Assembly (NCBI RefSeq): GCF_022230955.1
Contig: NZ_JAKKFI010000046.1
Location: forward strand, 62,001-126,000
From: Micromonospora cabrerizensis
GTDB lineage: Bacteria; Actinomycetota; Actinomycetes; Mycobacteriales; Micromonosporaceae
Direction of reading: 5' to 3'
DNA length: 64,000 nucleotides
Shown: piece after piece, positions 34,328-44,583 of the stretch
Layout of the letters: the number at the start of each line of letters is the position of its first letter
Numbering within the stretch: the first letter of the stretch is position 1
Position numbers and translations under genes: made by a program
The notes under the pieces: model-generated
Seen by the model: only the letters and a program-made list of their open reading frames with translations
Told to the model about the DNA's origin: nothing
Database searches by the model: none

Positions 34328-34980
34328 CCACCGTGCTGATCGTCGACGACCAGCAGTTGCAACGCATGGGCTTCCGGATGCTGCTCGACGGCACCCCCGG
34401 CATGAGCGTGGTGGGCGAGGCCTCCGCCGGTGCCGAGGCGGTCCGGATGGTCGAGCAGACCCGCCCCGACGTGGTGCTGATGGACGTACGCATGCCTGGC
34501 ATGGACGGCATCGAGGCCACCCGCCGCATCACCGCCGCCGGTTCACGCACCCGGGTGCTGATCCTGACCACCTTCGATCTGGACGAATACGTGTATGCCG
34601 GCCTGCGAGCCGGAGCGAGCGGCTTCCTCCTCAAGGACGCCCGCCCCGAGGAGCTGATCGCCGGCATCCGCGCCGTCGCGAGCGGAGACTCGGTGGTGGC
34701 CCCCAGCCTGACCCGCAAGCTGATGGACGCCTACCTGCAGGAGTCGGCGCCGACCACGCGTGCGGACCCTCGCCTGACCACGCTCAGCGAGCGAGAGCGA
34801 GAGGTCCTCGAAGCGATCGGCCAGGGCGCCACCAACACCGAGATCGCCGAACGCTTCACCCTCACCGAATCAACCGTGAAGAAGCATGTCGGACGCGTCC
34901 TGGCCAAGATCGGAGCGCGAGACCGCATCCAGGCGGTCATCTTCGCGTACGACAACGGCCTGGTCGAACCCCGTGCGTGA
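34324..34980 (+). CDS. NarL/FixJ family response regulator
   Basis: 218 aa. Receiver domain 1-120 with acidic pocket IVDDQQ, phospho-acceptor Asp in VVLMDVRMPGMDG and Lys in FLLKDARPEEL. The LuxR HTH is at about 150-210 (LTTLSEREREVLEAIGQGAT, then LTESTVKKHVGRVLAKIGARD). Last gene of the exporter/two-component operon; its likely target is the palindrome before the operon. Confidence 0.95.
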   Translation: MTTVLIVDDQQLQRMGFRMLLDGTPGMSVVGEASAGAEAVRMVEQTRPDVVLMDVRMPGMDGIEATRRITAAGSRTRVLILTTFDLDEYVYAGLRAGASGFLLKDARPEELIAGIRAVASGDSVVAPSLTRKLMDAYLQESAPTTRADPRLTTLSEREREVLEAIGQGATNTEIAERFTLTESTVKKHVGRVLAKIGARDRIQAVIFAYDNGLVEPRA

Positions 34981-35119
34981 GAGGTGCGCCAGCGCCTCGC
35001 TCATCCTCCTCCCGTGCGCACGGCAGAACGGTGGCGATGGTCTTGGTGCTCAGGCCCGTGTGGGCGCGGTACGGGTGAAGCCGGCTCTGCCCGTCAGCGC
35101 GAAGGACAACCCGGCGGGT

Positions 35120-35163
35120 CAGGCGGCAGCCGGACGCGCAGGCGTGCGTCCGTCTGCCGCCTG
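35120..35163. terminator. bidirectional hairpin between response regulator and aldo/keto reductase
   Basis: A 10-bp stem (CAGGCGGCAG, 35120-35129 with 35154-35163), a 2-nt internal loop and a further 6-bp stem (GGACGC, 35132-35137 with 35146-35151) form one hairpin between convergent genes. No T-tract. Confidence 0.7.
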
Positions 35164-35183
35164 GTCACTGACGTGCCGACTGA

Positions 35184-36203
35184 TCAGCGGCGGCGCAGCG
35201 CCGGCTCAAGCAGAGCGGGCGGGGTGTCGTTCTTCTCGTGGGCGGCGAGGTCGACGCCGGGAGCCACGATCGCGTCGATCGCGTCCAGCACGTCGGCCGA
35301 GAGCACCGTGTCCGCGGCGGCGAGCTGCGAGCGGAGGTGGTCCATCGTGCGGGGGCCGATGATCGCGCTGGTCACGCCCGGGTGCGCGGTGGCGAAGCCG
35401 AGCGCGAGCTGGATGATGCTGAGGCCAGCCTCGTCGGCGACGGTGACGAGCTGCTCGACGGCGTCGAGCTTGGCGCGGTTGGCGGGGATGCTGACGTCGA
35501 AGCGTTGCCGCATGAAGCCCGAGCGGTTCGTGCTGATCTCCTGGCCGGCACGGATCGCGCCGGACAGCCAGCCCGATGCCAGCGGGCTCCAGGCGAGCAC
35601 GCCCATGCCGTACTCCTGGGTCGCGGGCAACACGTGGGCCTCGATGCCACGCTGCAGGATCGAGTAGTTCGGCTGCTCGGTCACGTAGCGGCTCAGACGT
35701 CCCTCGCGGGCGGCCCACTGCGCCTGCGCGATGCGGTAGGCGGGGAAGGTCGAGGAGCCGAAGTAGCGGATCTTGCCCGCGCGCTGCAGGTCCGTCAGCG
35801 CCGACAGCGTCTCGTCGTCGCTGGTCGTCGGATCCCACCGGTGCATCTGGTAGAGGTCGACGTGGTCGACGCCGAGGCGGCGCAGGCTGTTCTCCAGCGC
35901 GGTGACCAGCCAGCGGCGCGAGCCGCCCCGCTGGTTGCGTTCGTCGCCCATCGGCAGGGTCGCCTTGGTGGCCAGAACGACGTCGTCGCGGCGTCCGGCG
36001 ATGGCCTTGCCGACCATCTCCTCGGACTGGCCGCCGCTGTAGGCGTCGGCGGTGTCGATGAGATTGATCCCCGCCGCGAGCGCTGCGTCGACGATCGCGG
36101 TGGCGCCCTCCTGGGTGGTGTTGCCGATCTTGCCGAAGTTCATCGCGCCGAGTACGAGGGTGCTGACCTGCACACCAGTGCGGCCCAAGGTGCGGTACTG
36201 CAT
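35184..36203 (-). CDS. aldo/keto reductase
   Basis: 339 aa from ATG 36203 with AAGGAG eight bases upstream; the extension to 36512 reads through the operator region and the start of the tetR gene in antisense. The tetrad is visible: Asp and Tyr in NLIDTADAYSGG, Lys in VVLATKATLP and His in YQMHRWDP. The C-terminal NADPH-binding part has SAIIGPRTMDHL. A general NADPH-dependent carbonyl reductase of the YghZ/general stress type. Divergent from the TetR gene across two palindromic operators, so it is the probable repressed target. Confidence 0.93.
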   Translation of the reverse strand: MQYRTLGRTGVQVSTLVLGAMNFGKIGNTTQEGATAIVDAALAAGINLIDTADAYSGGQSEEMVGKAIAGRRDDVVLATKATLPMGDERNQRGGSRRWLVTALENSLRRLGVDHVDLYQMHRWDPTTSDDETLSALTDLQRAGKIRYFGSSTFPAYRIAQAQWAAREGRLSRYVTEQPNYSILQRGIEAHVLPATQEYGMGVLAWSPLASGWLSGAIRAGQEISTNRSGFMRQRFDVSIPANRAKLDAVEQLVTVADEAGLSIIQLALGFATAHPGVTSAIIGPRTMDHLRSQLAAADTVLSADVLDAIDAIVAPGVDLAAHEKNDTPPALLEPALRRR

Positions 36204-36272
36204 GACTGTTCTCCTTCGCGTCGAACGGTCCAGGGTTTGGTGGCAGCCCGTCCGTTCCGTATGCTGATGAAG

Positions 36273-36314
36273 CGGAACGCCGTTCCGATTACCAACATAC
36301 GGAACGTCGTTCCG
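36273..36314. promoter_or_regulatory. two TetR-type operators
   Basis: Two 15-bp perfect palindromes of the form CGGAACG-N-CGTTCCG lie at 36273-36287 (N = C) and 36300-36314 (N = T), with centres 27 bp apart. An additional CGTTCCG half-site is at 36253-36259. They fill the gap between the divergent reductase (ATG 36203) and the TetR gene (GTG 36346). The symmetry and position strongly suggest binding by the adjacent TetR protein and joint control of both genes. Confidence 0.85.
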
Positions 36315-36345
36315 GATGCCAAGCGGGGTGACGGAGGTAACCGAC

Positions 36346-36933
36346 GTGGCCGACATCGACAGCGGCTCGGAGCAACCGGTCCCGCGCAAGCGGGCCGACG
36401 CACGGCGCAACGAGAAGGCCCTGCTCGACGCTGCCGCCGCGGCGTTCGTCACCTCCGGCGTCGACGTCCCCGTGCGGGACATCGCCGTACGGGCGGGCGT
36501 CGGGGTGGGCACGATCTATCGCCACTTCCCCAGCCGGGCCGACCTCATCGTCGCCGTCTACCGGCACCAGATCGAGGCCTGCGCCGAGGCGGGACCGGCC
36601 CTCCTGGCCGACAGCGACACACCGCACGCCGCCCTGGCGCAGTGGATCGACCTGTTCGTCGACTTCCTGGTCACCAAGCACGGTCTCGCCGCTGCCCTAC
36701 AGTCCGACGACGCCGCCTTCCAGACCCTGCACGCCTACTTCCTCGACCGACTCGTCCCGGTCTGCGACCAACTCCTCGACGCCGCCGTCGCCGCCGACGA
36801 GATCCGCCCCGACCTGGACGCCTACGGGCTGCTGCGCGGCGTCGGCAATCTCTGCATCGGCGCGGGCAACGACCCCCGTTACGACGCACGACGCCTGGTT
36901 GACCTCCTCGTGGCCGGGCTTCGCGTCCGCTAG
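36346..36933 (+). CDS. TetR family transcriptional regulator
   Basis: 195 aa from GTG 36346, chosen because GGAGG lies eight bases upstream and because an ATG at 36316 would abut the second operator with no ribosome site. The HTH is PVRDIAVRAGVGVGTIYRHF with PSRADLIVAVYRHQIE after it; the C-terminal ligand domain is all-helical and resembles the YxaF/SbtR-like C-terminal type. It probably represses itself and the divergent aldo/keto reductase through the two palindromes, released by an unknown, perhaps carbonyl-containing, ligand. Confidence 0.93.
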   Translation: MADIDSGSEQPVPRKRADARRNEKALLDAAAAAFVTSGVDVPVRDIAVRAGVGVGTIYRHFPSRADLIVAVYRHQIEACAEAGPALLADSDTPHAALAQWIDLFVDFLVTKHGLAAALQSDDAAFQTLHAYFLDRLVPVCDQLLDAAVAADEIRPDLDAYGLLRGVGNLCIGAGNDPRYDARRLVDLLVAGLRVR

Positions 36934-37047
36934 GTGTTCAGCCGAGAGGTCCCACCGCTCCCAACCTGCGTCCTCCAAACCGGGCTCACACCGGGGCGCC
37001 GAGCACCGACCGATCTTGAGAGTCCCTCGTTCCGGTGCGCTTTCGGT

Positions 37048-37575
37048 TCAGGCGTATCGCGGCGCGTCCCGTTGGCGCTCATAGTCGCTGACCGTCGGGA
37101 CGACGGGCAGGACGAGCAGCAGGACAAGGTACGCCACGGCGAGCAGTCCACCGGTGAGCATGGTCAGCAGCAGCACGACGGTTCGTACCCAGTCGACGCG
37201 GAACCCGCCGTACGCCGCGATGCCGAGGCAGACGCCGGCGAACCATTTGCCCTCGTTGATCCTGCACCAGAACCGGCCACGCGACGGCTTCTCGGCGGGA
37301 GACGGCGAGGGGCGTGCCGAACTCACCGGGCCGAACTCAGCCAGGATCCCTGCCATCTGGGCACCGGACAGCGATTCGTCGCCCGAGCCCGTGAGGGCAC
37401 TCAACCGGTCGCCGACCGCGGACTCGAGATCTCGGACGATTTCGTCAGCGTCCGGGTCGGAGCGCAACGCGCGTCGCGCATCATCGAGATATTGCCGCAG
37501 GGCCTCGCGAGCTTCGCGGGTGGCCGAGAAGGCCGCGGCATGCCCGGTGAGGCGGATGGATTCGGGCTCAGTCAC
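37048..37575 (-). CDS. PspC-domain membrane protein with N-terminal HAAS-like region
   Basis: 175 aa from GTG 37575, three bases after the PadR stop. The N-terminal half (AREALRQYLDDARRALRSDP, then EIVRDLESAVGDRL) is like the HAAS-type cytoplasmic segment usually encoded with PadR regulators. The C-terminal half is a PspC domain (WCRINEGKWFAGVCLGIAAY) with one or two membrane helices (VVLLLTMLTGGLLAVAYLVL). PspC proteins respond to membrane stress. The padR-pspC pair is a common actinobacterial envelope-stress module. Confidence 0.85.
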   Translation of the reverse strand: MTEPESIRLTGHAAAFSATREAREALRQYLDDARRALRSDPDADEIVRDLESAVGDRLSALTGSGDESLSGAQMAGILAEFGPVSSARPSPSPAEKPSRGRFWCRINEGKWFAGVCLGIAAYGGFRVDWVRTVVLLLTMLTGGLLAVAYLVLLLVLPVVPTVSDYERQRDAPRYA

Positions 37576-37578
37576 GGG

Positions 37579-37902
37579 TCATCGTCCGATCGTCTCGATC
37601 ACGTGGGTCAGTTCGTCCCAGTACCCGCGGAACGCGGCGAGCTGGCCTCTGCCGGCATCCGTGAGGGAGAAGTACTTCCGGGGCGGTCCTGACGGCGACT
37701 CACGCCACTCGTGGTGCACAAGCCCGTCTCGGCGGAGTTTGCTCAGCAGCGGATACAGCGCGCCCTCCTGGGCAGGGAAGCCTGCCTCCCGCAGCGCGGC
37801 GAGGATCTCCGCCGCGTACCGCTGCTGGGATTCGACGGCAGCCAGGACGAGTGGTTCGAGCAGGCCGCGCCGCAAGGCAACGAGCTTTGGATCGGTCTGC
37901 AT
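37579..37902 (-). CDS. PadR family transcriptional regulator
   Basis: 107 aa. The winged helix reads VLAAVESQQRYAAEILAAL, FPAQEGALYPLLSKLRRDGLV and the wing SPSGPPRKYFSLTDAGRGQL; the C-terminal dimer helix is short (PadR-s1 group). It leads the two-gene unit with the PspC membrane protein. A 9-2-9 palindrome 8 bp upstream of its ATG fits autorepression. Confidence 0.93.
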   Translation of the reverse strand: MQTDPKLVALRRGLLEPLVLAAVESQQRYAAEILAALREAGFPAQEGALYPLLSKLRRDGLVHHEWRESPSGPPRKYFSLTDAGRGQLAAFRGYWDELTHVIETIGR

Positions 37903-37909
37903 GGGGCGC

Positions 37910-37929
37910 TACCTTGCCACGGCAAGGTA
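37910..37929. promoter_or_regulatory. PadR operator candidate
   Basis: Perfect inverted repeat TACCTTGCC-AC-GGCAAGGTA, placed over the ribosome-site/promoter area of padR (ATG 37902). PadR boxes are typically such near-continuous dyads overlapping the regulator's own promoter. Confidence 0.75.
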
Positions 37930-38022
37930 CCTTTCACAAGTGGCCGCCCTCACGGACACCGCGCCTTCTCAGCGCGTGAAATCGTTGAGGGACAGCGCTG
38001 GCCGCCCGGTAGGTTTGCCCGC

Positions 38023-39441
38023 ATGTCGCCGATCCCGACGCCGCTGCTACCCGAAACCCGACGCGCGCTGGTCCACCGGTTGGCCACCGGTCAGGTGGCG
38101 GGTCGGGCGCCTTCGGTCGTCGCTGCCGTGGTGCGTGATGGCCATCCTGTGTGGATGGACGGGTGGGGAACGGTGGACGGCAGGGTGCCGGATGGCAACC
38201 TCCAATACCGGATCGGCTCGATCACCAAGACCTTCCTGGCGGTGCTGGTGCTGCGCCTACGCGACGAGGGGCGGCTCGCGCTCAGCGACCCGCTGGCCGA
38301 GCACCTGCCCGGCACGGCGGCGGGCCAGGCCACGGTCGGTGCGCTGCTGGCGCACACCGCCGGGCTGATCGCTGATGCGCCCGGCCCGTGGTGGGAACGA
38401 ACCCCCGGCACGCTGCGACCCGACCTGGCCGACGTGCTGGGCAGCGATCCGCAGGTGCATCCGGCCGGACAGCGCCACCACTACTCCAGCCCCGGCTATG
38501 CGCTGCTCGGCGCGCTGGTGCAACGGGTTCGGGGCCAGGCGTGGGGCGAGGTGCTACGGCGCGAGGTGCTGGAGCCGCTCGCGATGACCCGCACCACCCT
38601 GCTGCCGATCGCACCGCATGCCACGGGCTGGGCGGTGCATCCCTGGGCCGATGTGCTCCTCGCGGAGCCCGCCGTGGACACCGGTCTGATGGCGCCTGCC
38701 GGGCAACTGTGGTCGACCGCGACGGACTTGGCCAGGTTCGCCGCGTTCCTCATCGACGGCGACGACCGGGTGTTGCATCCGGACACCGTCGCGCAGATGC
38801 GCAGCCCGGCGAGCCCGCCGGAGACGACGGAATGGGACAGCGGCTACGGGCTCGGCATGCAGCTGCTACGCCGCGACGGCCGACTGTTGGCCGGGCACAC
38901 CGGCTCGATGCCGGGCTTTGTCGCGACCGTGTGGGTCAGCCCCGACGACGCTCTGGGCGCGGTCGTCATGGGTAACGTGACCGCCGGCCTGTCCGCCGGT
39001 GCTCTCGCCGCTGATCTGTTGCAGACGGTCGCCGAGCGGGAGCCGCGGATCCCTGCGCCATGGCGACCGCTGCCCTCAGTTGACGCACAGCTACTGGATC
39101 TCGCCGGCCCGTGGTACTGGGGGCCGGCGCCTTATGTGCTGCGCCCGCAGGCTGATGGCTTCCTGGAGTTGGCCCCGCTGTCCGGCGGGCGCGGCACCCG
39201 GCTACGCCCCACCGACGACGGCGACTGGGAGGGGATCAACGGCTACTTCGCCGGCGAACGGTTGCGCGTGCAACGCGACGGGGCTGACGCCGTCAGCCAC
39301 CTCGATCTTGGCACCTTCGTCTTCACCCGGCAGCCCTACGACCCTGCCGCACCACTGCCCGGCGGCATCAACCCCGCCGGCTGGCAGGCCGGCGGACCTC
39401 ACGGACGCAGCGATCTCGGCATGAGCGGACGCCCCGACTGA
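38023..39441 (+). CDS. serine hydrolase, class C beta-lactamase / DD-peptidase family
   Basis: 472 aa from ATG 38023; the open frame further upstream overlaps padR and is not coding. Penicillin-binding motifs: SITK near residue 67 (SxxK nucleophile), YSSPGY as the Y-x-S/N motif, and HTGSMPG as the HxG triad. The C-terminal 110 residues form a beta-rich lipocalin-like domain (DUF3471-like position; GPWYWGPAPYVLRPQADGF). No signal peptide, so a cytoplasmic esterase or peptidase is more likely than a resistance enzyme. No operon partner. Confidence 0.9.
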   Translation: MSPIPTPLLPETRRALVHRLATGQVAGRAPSVVAAVVRDGHPVWMDGWGTVDGRVPDGNLQYRIGSITKTFLAVLVLRLRDEGRLALSDPLAEHLPGTAAGQATVGALLAHTAGLIADAPGPWWERTPGTLRPDLADVLGSDPQVHPAGQRHHYSSPGYALLGALVQRVRGQAWGEVLRREVLEPLAMTRTTLLPIAPHATGWAVHPWADVLLAEPAVDTGLMAPAGQLWSTATDLARFAAFLIDGDDRVLHPDTVAQMRSPASPPETTEWDSGYGLGMQLLRRDGRLLAGHTGSMPGFVATVWVSPDDALGAVVMGNVTAGLSAGALAADLLQTVAEREPRIPAPWRPLPSVDAQLLDLAGPWYWGPAPYVLRPQADGFLELAPLSGGRGTRLRPTDDGDWEGINGYFAGERLRVQRDGADAVSHLDLGTFVFTRQPYDPAAPLPGGINPAGWQAGGPHGRSDLGMSGRPD

Positions 39442-39455
39442 CGACCGGAAGCACC

Positions 39456-39620
39456 ATGGTCGACATCTTCGAGCCCGCCGAAGAGGTCTCGCAGCAAGAA
39501 GCGAGATCGCGCCAGGCCTCCTGCCGGGTCGGCACCACCACTACGGATGTTCGCGTGAGCCTTCGGGAGGTTGCCGCCGCTCTGGCGGCCCTGACCAACG
39601 AGCCTCATCCGCTCGCCTGA
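39456..39620 (+). CDS. possible small protein
   Basis: 54 aa (starts MVDIFEPAEEVSQQ), 14 bp after the serine-hydrolase stop, with GGAAG upstream and mainly GC-ending codons. A hydrophobic Ala/Leu helix ends the protein. No family recognised; could be a coupled small protein or chance. Low confidence. Confidence 0.3.
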   Translation: MVDIFEPAEEVSQQEARSRQASCRVGTTTTDVRVSLREVAAALAALTNEPHPLA

Positions 39621-39830
39621 GCGGAAACCATCGCACGCGGCGGCAGCTTGTCGGTCACGTCGATGAGCAGGTCGCGGGCCGCTCTGGCGTCGCCTGCCAG
39701 CGGCGAGTGCCAGCGGCTTCCCGGCACCGGTGCCCTACAGCACCACCGGCTCACCGAGCACCGTACGGGCGAGCAGTGCCCGCCCGACCTCGCTGCCGCA
39801 GGCCGCCACGTACCACGTGGTTACGCGACA
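39605..39830 (-). pseudogene. gene debris including a Rieske oxygenase N-terminal remnant
   Basis: On the minus strand from about 39830 the frame reads RVTTWYVAACGSEVG then RALLARTVLGEPVVL, which matches the first 30 residues of vanillate-demethylase-type Rieske oxygenases (WYVA...GE.VV.YR), then hits TAG at 39737-39735. A different frame further on (39716-39605) reads SPLAGDARAARDLL then IDVTDKLPPRAMVSAQASG and stops, like a protein C-terminus. An AGGAGG (minus strand) at 39832-39837 precedes the fragment. The Rieske 2Fe-2S motif itself is absent. Probably a decayed oxygenase gene. Confidence 0.45.
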
Positions 39831-41907
<2,077 letters not shown>

Positions 41908-42002
41908 TCACGGCCGACTCCACGCAGAACCTGTTCGAGGGTGTGCCGATGGACCAGCCGCAGGGCGAGATCCAGAACACCTGAGACAGGCCGGACTGCA
42001 AC

Positions 42003-42033
42003 GGGCGGGCTCGGCGTCACGCCGGGCCCGCCC
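42003..42033 (+). terminator. xylanase terminator
   Basis: 14-bp stem with one G-T pair (42003-42016 with 42020-42033; arm GGGCGGGCTCGGCG), TCA loop, 96 bp after the xylanase stop. No T-tract. Confidence 0.75.
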
Positions 42034-42103
42034 CCGTGGCCGGCAAGCAGGACCGCATCCTGGACTCCGTCGGTGTCGTCGACCGTAACCACGCGGCCGG
42101 TCA

Positions 42104-42334
42104 TTGCGACACTCGAATCATGCCCAAGCGATCCTGCAAGGGCGCGGACGGGGCACCGGCGGTCAACACATCCGGCAGCGCACCCGCAACCCCTACGCCT
42201 GGGCTCACCCTTTGCGGGTCGATGACATCCTCTCCCAGGTGGAGATTGTCGCCGCGTTTCTCGACTCGTCCGCCCGGGACGCCCGCCAGTCCCTGAGCCG
42301 GCGAGAGGCCCGCCCGCCGGTGACGCCGGTATGA
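42104..42334 (+). CDS. possible small ORF coupled to AEC transporter
   Basis: 76 aa from a TTG codon. The last 38 codons (DDILSQVEIVAAFLDSSARD onward) have strongly GC-biased third positions, and the stop overlaps the transporter ATG as ATGA, suggesting translational coupling. The N-terminal half is less convincing, and the true start may be internal or the gene a fragment. No family recognised. Confidence 0.28.
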   Translation: MRHSNHAQAILQGRGRGTGGQHIRQRTRNPYAWAHPLRVDDILSQVEIVAAFLDSSARDARQSLSRREARPPVTPV

Positions 42335-43272
42335 GCTTGGTGTCGGCGTTCGCACCGATCTGGATCCTTACCGCGGCCGGCTACGCGGCCTGCCGTTGGG
42401 GCCTGCTGGGCGAGGCGGCGGCGGCGGTGCTCGGCCGGTTCGTGTTCCATCTTGCGATGCCGTCCGCCCTGTTCCTAGCCCTGTCCCGGATGCCGCTCTC
42501 CGGGTTCGCCGACCGCTCGCTGCTCGCCTTCGGGGTGAGCACGGCCGCGGTCGTCGGGTTCGGGTGGGTCGGCGCGAGCCGGCTGTTCGGTCGCGAGCCC
42601 GACGAGCGGCCGATCTGGGGCATGGCCGCCGGGTACGTGAACTCGGCGAACCTCGGCATCCCGATCGCAACGCAGGTTCTCGGCAACGTGTCGTTCCTGG
42701 CGGAGGTGGTGCTGCTGCAGGTGCTGGTGGTGACGCCCGTGATCCTGGTCGCCCTGGACCGGCACAGCGACCCGGCCGGGCGGGTACGGGTCCGCCGTAT
42801 CGCCTCCCTGCCGGTACGCAACCCGGTGATCCTGGCGTCGCTGCTGGGTGTCGCGTGCTCGGCTGCCGGAATGCATCTGCCGTCGACGGTCGGCGCGTCG
42901 CTCACCCTGCTGTCGGGCGCCGCGGTGCCGGCCGCCCTGGTCGCGCTCGGCGCGTCAATGCACCACACGGCGCCGTCGCGGGCCGAGCCGGCCGCGCTGG
43001 CCGGGTTGGCCGGGTTGGCCGAGTTGGCCGGGATCACCGCGCTGAAGCTCGTCGCACAGCCGGTCATCGCGTACGCGGCCGGGCTGGCCTTGCACCTATC
43101 CGCGCCGCAGTTGCTGGCCGTGGTGGTGTGCGCAGGCCTGCCGACAGCGCAGAACGCGTTCATCTTCGCCCAGGAGTACGGCGTCGGCGAGGCGGTGGCC
43201 AACCGGGCGGTGGTGGTGACCACGACACTGTCGCTGGCCACCCTGGCCGCGGCGGTGGCGCTGCTCGGGTAG
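42331..43272 (+). CDS. AEC (auxin efflux carrier)-family transporter
   Basis: 313 aa with about ten hydrophobic helices in two five-helix halves. FAPIWILTAAGYAACRWGLL is the usual first helix, GYVNSANLGIPIATQVLG the first crossover motif and CAGLPTAQNAFIFAQEYG the second, both hallmarks of the AEC/MdcF fold. Members export or import small organic acids such as malonate or auxin. A GLAGLAELAG mini-repeat sits in the central loop. It has no obvious partner apart from the small upstream ORF. Confidence 0.88.
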   Translation: MSLVSAFAPIWILTAAGYAACRWGLLGEAAAAVLGRFVFHLAMPSALFLALSRMPLSGFADRSLLAFGVSTAAVVGFGWVGASRLFGREPDERPIWGMAAGYVNSANLGIPIATQVLGNVSFLAEVVLLQVLVVTPVILVALDRHSDPAGRVRVRRIASLPVRNPVILASLLGVACSAAGMHLPSTVGASLTLLSGAAVPAALVALGASMHHTAPSRAEPAALAGLAGLAELAGITALKLVAQPVIAYAAGLALHLSAPQLLAVVVCAGLPTAQNAFIFAQEYGVGEAVANRAVVVTTTLSLATLAAAVALLG

Positions 43273-43479
43273 GTCCGTCAGCTGACCCGTCCAGCAATCA
43301 TGGTGAGTCACGCCGACCATGGCACTGGCGGCCAGGCCTCAGCAGCCGGCTTCCTTGGGTGAGCCGTTCCAACCCTCGGACGCCCGTGACCACGGGAGGG
43401 ACCGCGGCCCACGGGGCTCGAACGGCGCCCGCGTACTGGTGGACGTCGTCTCGTCGGGGGCGTTCTCGAACTGTCGCCC

Positions 43480-43775
43480 GGTACCGCGGCGATGGGGCAC
43501 AGGCATACATCACCGAGCTGAAGGCGCAGCTCGCCCGGTGCGGGGCGGGCGGCGACGAGGAGGGCTTCGACCCGGTCGCCGAGGACCACCTCGGGCCGGA
43601 CACGGTGCTGTTCCTCGGCACCTACGACGAAGGCGACCGCTACGTCGGCTACGTCGCCGCCGCGGTCGGCCACTACGTGGTGGTGGTCATGATGTCGGAC
43701 TCATACCTGGGGGCGGCCGACCTGACCACACTGAACGGGATAGCTGGTGCCGCGATGAGCCGAGCGGCGGCGTGA
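43480..43775 (+). pseudogene. C-terminal fragment of a secreted or sensor-like protein
   Basis: The frame ending at 43775 reads YRGDGAQAYITELKAQLARC, FDPVAEDHLGPDTVLFLGTY and VGHYVVVVMMSDSYLG, a coherent domain end resembling PknH-sensor-like or lipoprotein C-termini. Upstream in the same frame the translation turns into Arg/Ser-rich nonsense and antisense of the transporter, so the N-terminus and start are missing. Best seen as a truncated gene, perhaps deleted at its 5' end. Confidence 0.5.
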
Positions 43776-43778
43776 CGC

Positions 43779-43810
43779 GGGGGCCGGCCATCGTGAGAGG
43801 GCCGGCCCCC
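43779..43810 (+). terminator. hairpin terminator after the truncated gene
   Basis: 11-bp stem (GGGGGCCGGCC 43779-43789 with 43800-43810) and a ten-base loop, 4 bp after the stop at 43775. Its preservation supports a former functional gene there. Confidence 0.75.
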
Positions 43811-44583
43811 GACCACGGGCAGCGTGACCGGACGATGAGAGTGCCCAGAATCGCGAAGCTGCTTTACTTTCGTCGCCGGTATCGGGCCGGCCCTGATCCT
43901 CGTTCGCGCCCGGTCATCAGCGACCGCGCGCGGACCGCCGCGTGATGCAGTCCGGGGCACGGCCACCGTGCCTTTCTCCCCAGCTCGGGCCCGCTACGGG
44001 AGGAGTTGCCGGAGCAGCGTTCCAGGAGCGGATCCAGGTACCGGACCGGGACGCGATCTTGAGCTGCGATTCTGCGGGTGGGGTTGCGGGAGACGTGGGT
44101 GACCGGGGGCAGGATGTCGAGGATTTTGCCGTTGGCACTGACGCGGAACCTGCCGTCACCGGTGCTGGCGAGGCGGGGATGGCAGTGGACGCACCGGAAC
44201 CCGAGCAGGGAAAGGCACGTGCGCCGAAGGGTCGGGGACACAACGATTTGAGGACGCGTAGACATGATCCCTCTGAAGACCTGACGGAAGGCATGGGAGA
44301 AGAGCCGACGGCGACGTCGGCGACCGATGCGGGGAAGGTGTCAGGTCTACAGAGCAGGCGGCGTCACGCGGGGTGAAGTCCTCTCGTGAGAGGGTCGGAA
44401 AAGAAAGGTCCAGTTGTCAAGGTAGGGCGGGACAGGCTGGCCAGGCCACGCATTTTGTCTCGGTGTCGAGCACTGAGGGTCGGGCCTGCGCACGTCGAAG
44501 CGGTCCCGGGCAGCGCGGCATCGACCACGCGTCGTTCGCCCTCGCGGCGCCTGCCTGCCGTGTTGACGGACCTGCGGCGGACC
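43811..44583. other. 773 bp with no confident gene
   Basis: Open frames of 125-145 codons exist on both strands (for example minus 43864-44265, starting MSTRPQIVVSPTLRRTC, and plus 43942-44376) but none shows a ribosome site plus a recognised motif, and the codon bias is mixed. A small CCTCTC-GT-GAGAGG hairpin lies near 44380. The block lies between a gene fragment and the nucleotidyltransferase pair and may be decayed sequence. Confidence 0.4.

Noticed and set aside
36316..36345. ATG 36316 as the TetR start
   Set aside because: It is directly next to the second operator and lacks a ribosome site; GTG 36346 has GGAGG.
37711..38022. Upstream in-frame extension of the serine hydrolase
   Set aside because: It overlaps padR and its operator; ATG 38023 starts at the conserved domain.
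42985..43035. Short GLAGLAELAG repeat in the AEC transporter as a mobile or regulatory repeat
   Set aside because: It keeps the reading frame inside a loop; ordinary coding microrepeat.
43864..44376. Overlapping open frames on both strands (133 and 144 aa)
   Set aside because: No ribosome sites, mixed codon bias and no family; listed only as a gene-poor block.
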